Shown here in pieces: positions 1 to 8,457 of a DNA stretch of 32,563 nucleotides. The stretch's first letter is position 1. Every line of letters begins with the position of its first letter. The position numbers and the translations under genes are program-made. The notes beneath the pieces were generated by a model. That model made no database searches and was not told the origin of the DNA. It was given only the letters and a program-made list of their open reading frames with translations. The stretch is from the NCBI GenBank assembly GCA_900757795.1, contig CAAEPE010000043.1, positions 1 through 32,563 of the forward strand. The letters are read 5' to 3'. The DNA is from an uncultured Phascolarctobacterium sp. (GTDB lineage Bacteria > Bacillota > Negativicutes > Acidaminococcales > Acidaminococcaceae).

Positions 1-88
1 AAAGTAGACACTGTGGTGACGTGCACTAGCCGACAAAGCTACTTGAGCTGATATGTCTATTGAAGAAGAAAAAATTTGCGCAAAACTA

Positions 89-115
89 TTGACAGTACCG
101 TGTTCTAAATTAAAT
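89..115 (+). promoter_or_regulatory. Possible promoter of the HD-domain gene
   Basis: A perfect -35 hexamer TTGACA lies at 89-94. The best -10 is TTAAAT at 110-115, only 15 nt away, so the spacing is short. TGTCAA at 115-120 is the exact reverse complement of the -35, which makes a 6-bp inverted repeat with a 20-nt spacer and could be an operator. This is a weak call. Confidence 0.35.
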
Positions 116-156
116 GTCAAACAGAGTTATTTGTTGATGATAGAGGAGCTGAGAGC

Positions 157-1353
157 ATGTTGACGAAAAGTTTTATTGAGTTTTTATATGAAGCAGCGCA
201 TATTCAGCGCTGGAACGAGCATATTCGTCCCAGCGGCTTTACGGAATTAGATAAACAGGCGCATAAAATGATGATTGTTTATGTGCTGGCACGCCACGAA
301 GAAGATGATCACGGTGCTAAAATAAATTGGCGCAGTTTGATAGAGGGTGGTATTTTTGAGTTTTTGCAGCGCAATGTGCTGACAGATATTAAGCCAACAG
401 TATTTCATGAGATGATGCGTGTTTACGGCAAAGAATTAAACGAGTGGGTTTATGGAGAACTGCGTCGCAGAATTCCAGATATCCAAGAAGATTTTATGCA
501 GAAAATGCAAAAATATTTGGAGGATGAAAACTATTGCCCTATGGAGAAAAAGCTGCTGCGGGCTGCTCATTATTTAGCAACTAAATGGGAATTTGAAATA
601 ATTTACCATTTCAATGAAGGTATCTATGGCAGTGAGGATACTAAAGCCATTATTGAGAGCGAGCTGGAAGATCATTACGATTTGGCAGCAGTTAAAAAGC
701 TGGCTTTAAAAGGTAAAAGCAGCAAATTTATTGATTTGATTGGTCAATTGCGCTTTCAAAAACGTTGGGCGCAATCTCCACGCGTACCGGAAACTTCTGT
801 GTTGGGGCATGTGCTTTTAGTGGCTATTATGGGATATTTTTGTGCAGTTAAGCTAGGGGCTTGTGATGAGCGCATTGTAGGCGATTTTCTATGTGGCTTA
901 TTCCATGATTTACCGGAAGTTTTAACAAGGGATATTATTAGTCCTGTAAAACGCAGTGTGCCAGGGTTGGATGAGCTGATAAAAAAAATCGAAGAGCGTT
1001 TGGTAGCAGAAAAAATTTTGCCGCTGCTGCCTTATAGTTGGCATGGAGATATTTTATATTATACGCAGAATGAATTTACCAATCGTATTAAGCTAGATGG
1101 CAAGGTAGTGCAATCCAGTATTGAGGAAATAAATGCCAAATATAACGTTTCTGGCTATCATGCGATTGATGGCATAGTTTTAAAGGCTTGTGATAACCTA
1201 GCTGCCTTTGTAGAGGTTTGGTTAAGTCGCCGCTACGGTATTACTTCTCCTCACATGGAAGAGGGCGAAAAGGCTATTCGGGCTATGTATAAGAATAGAG
1301 TTATCGGCGGTATTGATTTTGGTAAGGTTTATAATGAGTTTTCCCTGGAATAA
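157..1353 (+). CDS. Tandem YfbR-like HD-domain protein
   Basis: The product is a 398-residue soluble protein of the HD-hydrolase superfamily. The second half carries recognisable metal-site motifs: H218 in ETSVLGH, the H250-D251 doublet in GLFHDLPEVLTRD, and D346 in LKACDNLAAF. The FHDLPEVLTRDIISPVK stretch resembles YfbR-type 5'-deoxynucleotidases, whose usual length is about 200 residues. The first half seems to be a second copy: H36 in ELDKQAHKM, then LTDIKPTV, then LRAAHYLATKWEF, where the expected Asp is His138 and the HD doublet is missing. I read it as an internal duplication with one degenerate copy. GAGGAG at 143-148 sits 8 nt before the ATG and supports the start. The gene stands alone and a terminator follows. 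A nucleotide phosphohydrolase role is inferred from the fold, and the substrate is unknown. Confidence 0.7.
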   Translation: MLTKSFIEFLYEAAHIQRWNEHIRPSGFTELDKQAHKMMIVYVLARHEEDDHGAKINWRSLIEGGIFEFLQRNVLTDIKPTVFHEMMRVYGKELNEWVYGELRRRIPDIQEDFMQKMQKYLEDENYCPMEKKLLRAAHYLATKWEFEIIYHFNEGIYGSEDTKAIIESELEDHYDLAAVKKLALKGKSSKFIDLIGQLRFQKRWAQSPRVPETSVLGHVLLVAIMGYFCAVKLGACDERIVGDFLCGLFHDLPEVLTRDIISPVKRSVPGLDELIKKIEERLVAEKILPLLPYSWHGDILYYTQNEFTNRIKLDGKVVQSSIEEINAKYNVSGYHAIDGIVLKACDNLAAFVEVWLSRRYGITSPHMEEGEKAIRAMYKNRVIGGIDFGKVYNEFSLE

Positions 1354-1392
1354 TAATTATTATATCGTTATGTAATTACATAGAGGGAGATT

Positions 1393-1425
1393 AACTGGCT
1401 TGCAATTGCAGGCCAGTTTTCTTTT
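1393..1425 (+). terminator. Rho-independent terminator after the HD gene
   Basis: A 13-bp stem with no loop beyond its innermost pairs (1393-1405 with 1406-1418, one G-U wobble) is followed by a T-rich run ending at 1425. The rest of 1354-1583 is AT-rich and holds the gdh promoter. Confidence 0.75.
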
Positions 1426-1512
1426 GAACAAAATAAAGTATACTTTTAAGCAAGTTTGAAATAAAATAATATATATTAAATGAAAAATATCTGTAATATT
1501 ATCAGCAAATTC

Positions 1513-1542
1513 TTTACATATATACTGTATACAAGGTATAAT
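1513..1542 (+). promoter_or_regulatory. Promoter of glutamate dehydrogenase gene
   Basis: TTTACA at 1513-1518 and TATAAT at 1537-1542 are separated by 18 nt. The spacer contains the perfect short dyad TATAC-T-GTATA at 1521-1531, a possible operator. The RBS AAAGGAGG lies just before the ATG at 1584. Confidence 0.65.
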
Positions 1543-1583
1543 ATTGTTAAAGATGGAAAACCATCAGCAAAGGAGGCAAGATT

Positions 1584-2819
1584 ATGAATATTTTTGAGAT
1601 GGCCCAAATTCCGTTGAATAAAGCGATTGAAGTAATGAAATTGGATGCTGGAGCGGCACAGATTATTGCTATGCCGGAGCGTACCATGGAGGTTGCTATT
1701 CCTGTAAAAATGGATAATGGCACTACAAAGGTATTCACCGGCTATCGCAGTCAGCATAGCACCATCCTGGGACCGGCAAAGGGCGGCGTGCGTTATCACC
1801 AAAACGTTAACATGGACGAGGTTAAAACTTTGGCGTTTTGGATGACTTGCAAATGTGCGGTAGCAGGCTTGCCTTATGGCGGCGGTAAGGGCGGCATTAT
1901 TGTTGATCCTGCCAAGCTTTCCCAACGTGAGCTGGAAGCACTGACACGGGGATTTATTGATAAAATTGCTCCGATTATTGGGGAAAAACGCGATATTCCT
2001 GCACCTGACATGAATACCAACGCACAAATTATGGGTTGGATGATGGACGAATACAGCAAACTCACAGGTCAATATGAGCCTGGCTTTATTACCGGCAAGG
2101 CGATTGCTGTCGGCGGTTCGTTGGGACGCACTGCTGCAACAGGACGCGGTGTAGTAGTTGCTGCTTTAGAAGCCTTAAAGCTGAAAGGTATTGCGCCTCA
2201 GGAGGCAACTGCTGCTGTACAGGGATTTGGTAACGTAGGCAGCTGGACAGCTAAGCTTTTCTGCGACGCAGGCGTTAAAGTAGTTGCTTTAAGTGACGTT
2301 TACGGAGCTATCTACAATCCTGACGGTTTTGATTGCTATGCGGTTGATAAGTATGTTAAAGAAACTGGCAGTGTAGTAAATTTCCCTGGCAGTAAAGCAA
2401 TCTCTAATGCTGAGCTTTTGGCAATGAAGGTGACAATTTTGTCTCCTTGCGCTATGGAGCTGCAAATTACGGCAGAAAATGCAGGCGCTGTACAGGCTGA
2501 AATTATCTGCGAGGGCGCTAATGGCCCTACTACTCCTGATGCAGATGCTATTTTAGACGCTAAAGGTATTTTAGTAATACCGGATATTTTGGCTAATGGC
2601 GGCGGTGTAACCGTAAGCTATTTTGAATGGGTACAGAACCTTTATCGGTACTTCTGGAGCGAGGAGGAGGTTATAGAAAAGCAAACTGCTATGATGATCA
2701 AAGCCTTTAAAGAAGTACATTCTAAAGCAAAACAATATGGTGTTGATATGCGCGTAGCTGCTTATATTGTGGCTCTTTCCAGCTTGGTAGAGGCAATGAA
2801 AATTCGAGGAATGTTTTAA
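1584..2819 (+). CDS. gdhA: Glutamate dehydrogenase (Glu/Leu/Phe/Val dehydrogenase family)
   Basis: The enzyme interconverts glutamate and 2-oxoglutarate plus ammonia in the cytoplasm. At 411 residues it matches the hexameric short-chain GDHs of Firmicutes. The N-terminal ELFV dimerisation/catalytic domain contains GPAKGGVRYH (K66), TCKCAVAGLPYGGGKGGI (K90, catalytic K102) and D142 in PAPDMNTN. The Rossmann domain shows VQGFGNVGSWTA followed by ALSDVYGAIY. ANGPTTPDAD and PDILANGGGVTVSYFEWVQN complete the family signature. The gene has its own promoter and a strong RBS. In amino-acid-fermenting Acidaminococcaceae this enzyme opens the 2-hydroxyglutarate route of glutamate fermentation. NAD rather than NADP use is likely but not proved. 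The symbol could equally be gdh, gluD or rocG. Confidence 0.93.
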   Translation: MNIFEMAQIPLNKAIEVMKLDAGAAQIIAMPERTMEVAIPVKMDNGTTKVFTGYRSQHSTILGPAKGGVRYHQNVNMDEVKTLAFWMTCKCAVAGLPYGGGKGGIIVDPAKLSQRELEALTRGFIDKIAPIIGEKRDIPAPDMNTNAQIMGWMMDEYSKLTGQYEPGFITGKAIAVGGSLGRTAATGRGVVVAALEALKLKGIAPQEATAAVQGFGNVGSWTAKLFCDAGVKVVALSDVYGAIYNPDGFDCYAVDKYVKETGSVVNFPGSKAISNAELLAMKVTILSPCAMELQITAENAGAVQAEIICEGANGPTTPDADAILDAKGILVIPDILANGGGVTVSYFEWVQNLYRYFWSEEEVIEKQTAMMIKAFKEVHSKAKQYGVDMRVAAYIVALSSLVEAMKIRGMF

Positions 2820-2854
2820 AGACAGCTTAATATGAAGTGAAAAAGGAGGCAGCG

Positions 2855-2881
2855 ATGGTAGCTTCCGATAAGACAGTATGA
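2855..2881 (+). other. Eight-codon ORF with a strong RBS (gene remnant or leader peptide)
   Basis: AAGGAGG at 2843-2849 precedes an ATG at 2855 that opens only eight codons (MVASDKTV) before TGA, with an in-frame TAA directly after. The strength of the RBS is out of keeping with the length. It may be the decapitated start of a gene lost when the island to the right arrived, or a leader peptide. No paired attenuator is evident other than the terminator at 2927. Confidence 0.3.
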
Positions 2882-2926
2882 TAACATTATTGATATAGGG
2901 TAGTTGCTATATAGTAGTGCGACATG

Positions 2927-2971
2927 AAAAAAGGCGATACTTGGTTTTCATAACTAGGTATTGCCTTTTTT
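2927..2971 (+). terminator. Rho-independent terminator closing the gdh unit
   Basis: Left arm 2927-2945 (A-run plus GGCGATACTTGG) pairs with 2953-2971 through G-U wobbles and ends in T6. It separates the gdh region from the defence island. The A-run on the left would also let it work on the minus strand. Confidence 0.8.
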
Positions 2972-3046
2972 AACTTCGACATGGGACGTATTAAAGTTAA
3001 AAAGGATGGTTATATGAATAATGAAATACTGTTCGATTTTGTTTTG

Positions 3047-3075
3047 TTGATAAATTCACGATTATGTGATATAAT
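3047..3075 (+). promoter_or_regulatory. Defence island promoter with an operator-like dyad
   Basis: TTGATA at 3047-3052, a 17-nt spacer and TATAAT at 3070-3075 make a near-consensus sigma-A promoter about 30 nt upstream of the Xre gene. The spacer contains the perfect dyad TCAC-N6-GTGA at 3056-3069, ending against the -10. This is where an autoregulating Cro/C-protein-like repressor would bind. That it is the operator of the 72-residue product downstream is inference. Confidence 0.75.
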
Positions 3076-3105
3076 AAAAAAGACAATGAAAAGGAGTTTG
3101 AAATA

Positions 3106-3324
3106 ATGGCTGTTAGTTATAAAAAATTATTCCACCTTATGATTGATAAAGGAATGACCAATGCTGAACTGATGGAAAAAGGTGGATTTAGCGCAAATAT
3201 CATTACAAGGCTGAAAAGAAATAACTATGTTTCTTTGGATAGCATAGAAAAAATATGCAAGGTTCTTGATTGTGGCGTAGATGATATTTTGGAATTCTTA
3301 CATGATAATGCGGAGGAGAAATAA
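3106..3324 (+). CDS. Xre/Cro-CI family HTH regulator (controller-like)
   Basis: This 72-residue protein is little more than one helix-turn-helix domain. Helices 2 and 3 fall in MTNAELMEKGGFSANIITRLKRNN, and LDSIEKICKVLDCGVDDILEFL is the typical end of HTH_26/Xre proteins. AAAGGAG lies before the ATG. The TAA overlaps the ATG of dinD by one base, so the two are translationally coupled. Size and position, first gene of a restriction-modification operon, match controller (C) proteins that delay or balance expression of restriction genes. Such a role is inferred from context. The TCAC-N6-GTGA dyad in the promoter is the obvious candidate site. Confidence 0.85.
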   Translation: MAVSYKKLFHLMIDKGMTNAELMEKGGFSANIITRLKRNNYVSLDSIEKICKVLDCGVDDILEFLHDNAEEK

Positions 3325-4205
3325 TGGATAAAAAAAGAGTAGGTCAAATCAAAAAACAATTTGATCTCGTTATACATAGCGATGAGAGCGCTAAAGTTGA
3401 ATTTTGGTATGCACGTGAACTGATGTCGTTGCTTGGATATGAACGCTGGGAGAATTTTGATAAAGCCATCTCCCGTGCAATGGATTCGTGCGAAACCAGT
3501 GGTATCGAAGTTGATGATCATTTTCGTGAGGTCACGAAAATGATCGAGACTGGCAAGGGAGCACATAGACCAGTTAAGGATTATATGCTTACCCGTTATG
3601 CTTGCTATTTGATTGCACAGAATGGTGATCCCCAAAAAGAAGAAATTGCATTTGCACAGAGCTACTTTGCTGTGCAGACCCGAAAGCAGGAACTGATTGA
3701 GGAACGTATTTCCTTGATTGAGCGCACTGAAGCTCGTGGCAGACTGCGTGAATCTGAAAAGCGCCTTTCTCAGAATATTTACGAACGTGGTGTCGATGAT
3801 GCCGGTTTTGGTCGCATTCGTTCTAAGGGCGATCAAGCTCTGTTTGGAGGTCATACTACGATGGATATGAAAGCACGTCTGGGGGTGAAAGATAATCGCC
3901 CTCTTGCAGACTTTCTTCCTACCCTAACGATTGCGGCAAAGAATCTGGCAACAGAAATGACCAACTACAATGTAGAAGAAAAAGATTTACAGGGCGAACG
4001 TGCTATAACTGGTGAACACGTACAAAATAATCTTTCTGTGCGCGAAATGCTTGGTCAGCGAGGAATTAAACCTGAAGAACTTCCTCCTTCCGAGGATATT
4101 AAAAAACTGGAGCGTCGTGTAAAGTCACAAGAAAAGAAATTGGCAGTACAGGCTGGTAGATTGCCTGAAGCGATATCGGATGGAGTTGTAGAAGATGGTG
4201 AATAA
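3324..4205 (+). CDS. dinD: DNA damage-inducible protein D (DinD)
   Basis: The 293-residue product matches DinD, known in E. coli as an SOS-induced protein that acts on RecA-DNA filaments. The N-terminal part (about 22-115) resembles the BRO-N/antirepressor fold (WYARELMSLLGYERWENFDKAI, DYMLTRYACYLIAQNGDP). The diagnostic C-terminal block is KARLGVKDNRPLADFLPT at 183-200, followed by a conserved helical stretch. The last 50 residues are charged, helical and variable. The gene starts on the last base of the Xre stop codon and its 3' end overlaps mod by 11 nt, so it is expressed as part of the restriction operon. No Gram-positive LexA box was seen in the island promoter. Its role here could be to moderate RecA or repair when restriction cuts DNA, which is an inference. 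Confidence 0.8.
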   Translation: MDKKRVGQIKKQFDLVIHSDESAKVEFWYARELMSLLGYERWENFDKAISRAMDSCETSGIEVDDHFREVTKMIETGKGAHRPVKDYMLTRYACYLIAQNGDPQKEEIAFAQSYFAVQTRKQELIEERISLIERTEARGRLRESEKRLSQNIYERGVDDAGFGRIRSKGDQALFGGHTTMDMKARLGVKDNRPLADFLPTLTIAAKNLATEMTNYNVEEKDLQGERAITGEHVQNNLSVREMLGQRGIKPEELPPSEDIKKLERRVKSQEKKLAVQAGRLPEAISDGVVEDGE

Positions 4206-5796
4206 ACTGGAACTCACATGGTACGGAAAAGACGAGCCGATTCGCATTGAACCTCGCTTGCTCATTGAGAATATAGTTCTATCCAATACTTCCGCTGCCC
4301 CAGATACCGAGAACATGCTGATTCACGGTGACAATTTGTTGGCTTTGAAAGCATTGGAGAGCAAATACGCCGGGAAGGTGAAGTGCATCTATATTGATCC
4401 GCCGTATAATATTGGCACAGCTTTTGAACATTATGATGACAACCTTGAACATAGCTTATGGTTAAATTTGATTCGTCCAAGACTCAAGATATTATGGACG
4501 CTGTTGCATAGATCTGAAGGAAGTCTGTGGATAAGCATTGATGATAATGAGCAGGCATATATGCGTGTTCTTTGCGATGAACTGTTTGGCCGGTCGAACT
4601 TTATTGCTCAAATTGTATGGCAAAAAAGATATTCGAGAGAAAATCGCGAATCGATTGGGGATATTCATGAGTATATTTTGGTGTATGCCAAAAAACCTGT
4701 ACGCTTTAAGGAAGTACGTAATCTTGTTCCTATGACCGAGGAGCAGGCAAAAGTATATAAGAACCCAAATAATGATCCTCGTGGGAGATGGCGTCCTGTT
4801 CCGATAACGGCACAAGCAGGTCATGCAACTCCCGACCAGTTTTATGAAATCCAAGCGCCTGGCGGAAAAATTTATACTCCTCCACCAGGTAGGTGTTGGT
4901 CATTATCTAAGGTAACATTTCAAGAACTGCTTGCTGATGGTCGGATTTATTTTGGAAAAGATAATAATAGTCAGCCGAACAAAATTCGATATCTTTCAGA
5001 AGTGCCTGGTGTCGCACCTTGGACATGGTGGCCGAGCGATGAAGTGGGGCATACGGATTCTGCCAAGAAAGAGATTATGGCACTATTTGGAAAAGAGAAT
5101 ATCTTTGATACGCCTAAACCAGAAACATTACTTGAGCGTATTATCCACATTGCCACAAACCCAGGTGATCTAGTGTTAGATTCATTCCTCGGTTCTGGTA
5201 CTACTGCTGCAGTTGCTCACAAGATGGGGCGTCGTTACATTGGCATTGAGATGGGAAATCATGCCTATACCCACTGCAAGGTGCGGCTGGACAAAGTGAT
5301 CGCCGGCACAGACAAGGGTGGAATCACGAAATCTATAGGTTGGGAACAGGGTGGCGGTTATCGCTTTTATGAGCTTGCTCCAACTCTCATTAATGAGGAT
5401 GACTTTGGGGAGTACATTATTAACTCTGAATACGATGCAGATATGCTTGCTGCCGCTGTTGCCCTGCATGAGGGCTTTCGTTATCAGCCGGACACCAGCC
5501 TGTTCTGGAAGCAATCTGTGGGCAATGAAAACAGCTATCTCTTCGTGACCACACGGCATCTCAACAGCACCTATTTGGATTCTATTAAAGACACGATGGA
5601 GGACGGAGAATATCTCATCATTGCCTGCCGTTCCTTTGACAGCGGTCTGGACAAGGCATATAGCAACATTACCATCAAGAAAATTCCTCAGATGCTTCTC
5701 AGCCGCTGTGAATTTGGCAAGACTGACTACAATTTGAACATCGTGCATCCTCCAGTATATGATGATGAATGGGATGAGGAGGATTGTGATGAATAA
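4195..5796 (+). CDS. mod: Type III restriction-modification system adenine methyltransferase (Mod)
   Basis: Mod transfers a methyl group from SAM to adenine in the recognition site and also gives the Res complex its specificity. The 533 residues show catalytic motif IV DPPYNIG at 68-74 before the SAM-binding motif I LDSFLGSGTT (328-337), the beta-class order of type III Mod proteins. MLIHGDNLLALKAL (41-54) and the TNPGDLVLD lead-in are also typical. The target recognition domain lies between, about 140-320. The C-terminal 150 residues are the Mod-specific part that usually contacts Res. The start overlaps dinD by 11 nt and the end overlaps res by 8 nt. By eye the recognition domain is more AT-rich than the C-terminal third, as expected if recognition domains are exchanged. 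The recognised sequence cannot be read from the protein. Confidence 0.92.
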   Translation: MVNKLELTWYGKDEPIRIEPRLLIENIVLSNTSAAPDTENMLIHGDNLLALKALESKYAGKVKCIYIDPPYNIGTAFEHYDDNLEHSLWLNLIRPRLKILWTLLHRSEGSLWISIDDNEQAYMRVLCDELFGRSNFIAQIVWQKRYSRENRESIGDIHEYILVYAKKPVRFKEVRNLVPMTEEQAKVYKNPNNDPRGRWRPVPITAQAGHATPDQFYEIQAPGGKIYTPPPGRCWSLSKVTFQELLADGRIYFGKDNNSQPNKIRYLSEVPGVAPWTWWPSDEVGHTDSAKKEIMALFGKENIFDTPKPETLLERIIHIATNPGDLVLDSFLGSGTTAAVAHKMGRRYIGIEMGNHAYTHCKVRLDKVIAGTDKGGITKSIGWEQGGGYRFYELAPTLINEDDFGEYIINSEYDADMLAAAVALHEGFRYQPDTSLFWKQSVGNENSYLFVTTRHLNSTYLDSIKDTMEDGEYLIIACRSFDSGLDKAYSNITIKKIPQMLLSRCEFGKTDYNLNIVHPPVYDDEWDEEDCDE

Positions 5797-8440
5797 TTAT
5801 TTTCCTCAATACACCACGGATTATATCAGTGGTGTCATGTCCCTGCGCACACCGCAAAAGGATTCACTCAAAATTCTGGAGAAAATCGTAAATAGAGTTG
5901 ATCTGCGTAAGGGCATGAATTTGAAGGCTGCCTTGGGGGCGGTACACGCCATGTATCCCATCTGCTCGGACTTTGAGAGAGATTTTATGTCCCTGACCTT
6001 TGCCTTGGCAACAGGTGTGGGCAAGACCCGTTTGATGGGTGCGTTTATCGCCTATCTGTATACTCAGCACGGCATCAAGAATTTTTTTGTCGTTGCGCCG
6101 AACACTACCATCTATGATAAGCTGAAAAAAGACCTTAGTGACTTTAATAGCCCCAAGTATGTGTTCAAGGGCCTTGGCTGTTTTGGTACTCCTCCGCAGA
6201 TAATCACGGATGATGATTACAAGGAACGACAGCTCCCAATATTTGAATCCGATATTCGGCTCTTTGTCTACAACATCGATAAGTTCAATAAGGAAGGGGC
6301 CAACATGAAAAAGGTGAACGAGATGATCGGGGACTCGTTCTACCAGTACCTCTCCAATCTGCCGGATCTGGTGCTTATCATGGATGAATCCCACCACTAC
6401 CGTGCAGAAAAGGGTGCACAGGCCTTGAATGAACTGAATCCGCTGTTGGGTTTAGAACTGACCGCTACACCTCTCGTTGTCAAGGGAGCGAAGCAGGTGC
6501 CGTTTAAAAATGTGGTATTTGAATACCCGCTATCAAAGGCTATCGAGGATGGCTATACTCGTACCCCATTTGCGGTTACCAGATCTGATATCGATTTTTA
6601 CAATTTCGGTGATGAGCAACTTGATAAAATGATGCTTCTTGACGGCATCACCTGTCATGAAAGCACTAAGCGTAAACTGGAGGTCTATGCCGCCAATTAC
6701 GGAAAGTTTCTCGTGAAGCCATTTATGCTTGTTGTCTGCAAGGACACTGACCATGCTGCGTGGGTGGAAAGTTTCATCAAATCCGATGAATTCCGTAACG
6801 GTGTATACCGTAACAAAACCATCATCGTTCATTCCAAACTGAAAGGCTCCGAGACAGAGGCAAACACCCGCCTGCTCCTTGATGTTGAGAACCCGGATAA
6901 CCCGGTGGAAATCGTTATCCATGTCAATATGTTGAAAGAGGGATGGGATGTCAATAACCTCTATACCATCGTGCCGCTCCGTACCGCTGCATCCAAGGTT
7001 CTGCGTGAGCAGATGGTCGGCAGAGGTCTGCGTTTGCCGTATGGTGAGCGCACCGGGGACAGAGATGTGGATGCGGTCATGCTAACTGCCCACGATAAAT
7101 TTAATGATATTATTGAAGAGGCGCAGAAAGGCGATTCCATCTTCAAAGCCGGTAATGTCATCAAGGTTGAAGAAATCGTGCCGGAACAGACTACTTACAC
7201 CCAGTTGACCATTGAGCTTCCTACAGATACTGCCCTTGAAAAAGCCTATGAGCATACGCAGTTGCCAAAAACGGATACTACGGATGCTCTTCTGAAAAGG
7301 GCGGCTGAAATCATCAACACAGAAGTTTCTCATCACATTCAGCACACACCGGGTCATACTGTAACTCCGATACAGGCTCAGCAGATTGTAGAAACGGTCA
7401 AGCAAAAGGTTGTCGATGACAAGGACTTAGGTGTGATTTTCAAAGAAAATGAAATGCCTCTGACTACATGGATGCTCTATCAAACGGAAGAAACCCATCG
7501 TGCTGCCGTTAGCAAGTTCATTCCTATCCCCCGCATCAAGGTTACCGATGCAGGTGTCGAGGAATATGTGTTCTTAGATTTTGACCTCGATATGTCTGAA
7601 TTTACCCATGTGCCTATCAAGAATGAACTCCTCGTGCAGAACTTGGAGGATATGCAGGACAGACAGCGCATCAAGGGTGAAGATATCGATTTTGAGGGTT
7701 ATAATCCGAAAAAGGTCATTCTGGAGCAACTTCGTAAAAAGCCGGAAATCGACTATGAAAAATGCTCTGCTCTGCTGTTCAAACTGATTACGCAGGTTTG
7801 CGACTACTATGTAGACCGCTACGGCATCAATGGTATGCAGAATATTATTATGATGTACAAGCGTGACATCGGCAACAAAATCTATAAGCAGATGCTTCAG
7901 CACTTCTACTGCGAGAACGGATTCCTGCAGGAAGAAGTGATTGGCACGAGGAACTATAATCTACAGCAGTCTTATAGCTATGTTGAGCGTGTAGACCTGT
8001 TTTCCACGTATACCAGCAAAATACAATCGGTACTGTTTGATGGCATCAAAAAAGGTGTGTTTGATAGAGCAAAGTTTGACAGTCACCCGGAATTGCTTCT
8101 GGCACGAGTTTTGGAATATGATTCCCATGTGCAGAACTGGCTTCGTCCGGCTCCGCAAGAATTTAATATCACCTATAATCATGGTCATTTCTATGAGCCG
8201 GATTTTGTTGTAGAAACTGAAAGTGTCATTTACCTCGTTGAAGTCAAGGGCGAAGACAAACTCAACGATCCGGATGTCATAGCCAAGAAAAAGCGTGGTA
8301 TCCAGTATTGTGAAGTTGCGACCCGATGGGGAAAAGCAAACGGATATAAGGAGTGGCGATATTTGTTTATTCCTTCTAAACAGGTCATGCCGAACTCCTC
8401 ATTTATGCAGTTGGTACAGCGTTTTGAGGTTGCTGAATAG
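5789..8440 (+). CDS. res: Type III restriction enzyme, helicase-nuclease subunit (Res)
   Basis: Res is the ATP-dependent translocating and cutting subunit that works with Mod. I chose the ATG at 5789 because GAGGAGG at 5776-5782 precedes it and it overlaps the mod stop, giving 883 residues. Superfamily 2 motifs are complete: Walker A ATGVGKT (74-80), Walker B/DEAD variant MDESHH (198-203), LTATP (224-228), HVNMLKEGWDVNNL (378-391) and motif VI QMVGRGLRLP (408-417). The C-terminal endonuclease domain has PDF (804-806) and EVK (818-820), the PD-(D/E)xK signature of type III enzymes. No frameshift or missing motif was seen, so the enzyme looks functional. By eye it is somewhat more GC-rich than its neighbours. 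Confidence 0.93.
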   Translation: MNNYFPQYTTDYISGVMSLRTPQKDSLKILEKIVNRVDLRKGMNLKAALGAVHAMYPICSDFERDFMSLTFALATGVGKTRLMGAFIAYLYTQHGIKNFFVVAPNTTIYDKLKKDLSDFNSPKYVFKGLGCFGTPPQIITDDDYKERQLPIFESDIRLFVYNIDKFNKEGANMKKVNEMIGDSFYQYLSNLPDLVLIMDESHHYRAEKGAQALNELNPLLGLELTATPLVVKGAKQVPFKNVVFEYPLSKAIEDGYTRTPFAVTRSDIDFYNFGDEQLDKMMLLDGITCHESTKRKLEVYAANYGKFLVKPFMLVVCKDTDHAAWVESFIKSDEFRNGVYRNKTIIVHSKLKGSETEANTRLLLDVENPDNPVEIVIHVNMLKEGWDVNNLYTIVPLRTAASKVLREQMVGRGLRLPYGERTGDRDVDAVMLTAHDKFNDIIEEAQKGDSIFKAGNVIKVEEIVPEQTTYTQLTIELPTDTALEKAYEHTQLPKTDTTDALLKRAAEIINTEVSHHIQHTPGHTVTPIQAQQIVETVKQKVVDDKDLGVIFKENEMPLTTWMLYQTEETHRAAVSKFIPIPRIKVTDAGVEEYVFLDFDLDMSEFTHVPIKNELLVQNLEDMQDRQRIKGEDIDFEGYNPKKVILEQLRKKPEIDYEKCSALLFKLITQVCDYYVDRYGINGMQNIIMMYKRDIGNKIYKQMLQHFYCENGFLQEEVIGTRNYNLQQSYSYVERVDLFSTYTSKIQSVLFDGIKKGVFDRAKFDSHPELLLARVLEYDSHVQNWLRPAPQEFNITYNHGHFYEPDFVVETESVIYLVEVKGEDKLNDPDVIAKKKRGIQYCEVATRWGKANGYKEWRYLFIPSKQVMPNSSFMQLVQRFEVAE

Positions 8441-8457
8441 AGAAAAGAGGTGAGTCT

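Noticed and set aside
1..51. Sixteen codons open to the window edge, ending in TGA at 49-51
   Set aside because: This could be the tail of an upstream gene, but 16 codons match no family and the frame could be chance.
1476..2072. Long open frame on the minus strand opposite gdh
   Set aside because: It is antisense to a clear enzyme gene, has no ribosome site and its translation resembles no protein.
3024..3045. Possible LexA (SOS) box near the island promoter because dinD is downstream
   Set aside because: Only a half site (GTTCG) is present; the GAAC-N4-GTTC pattern of Gram-positive LexA sites is not.
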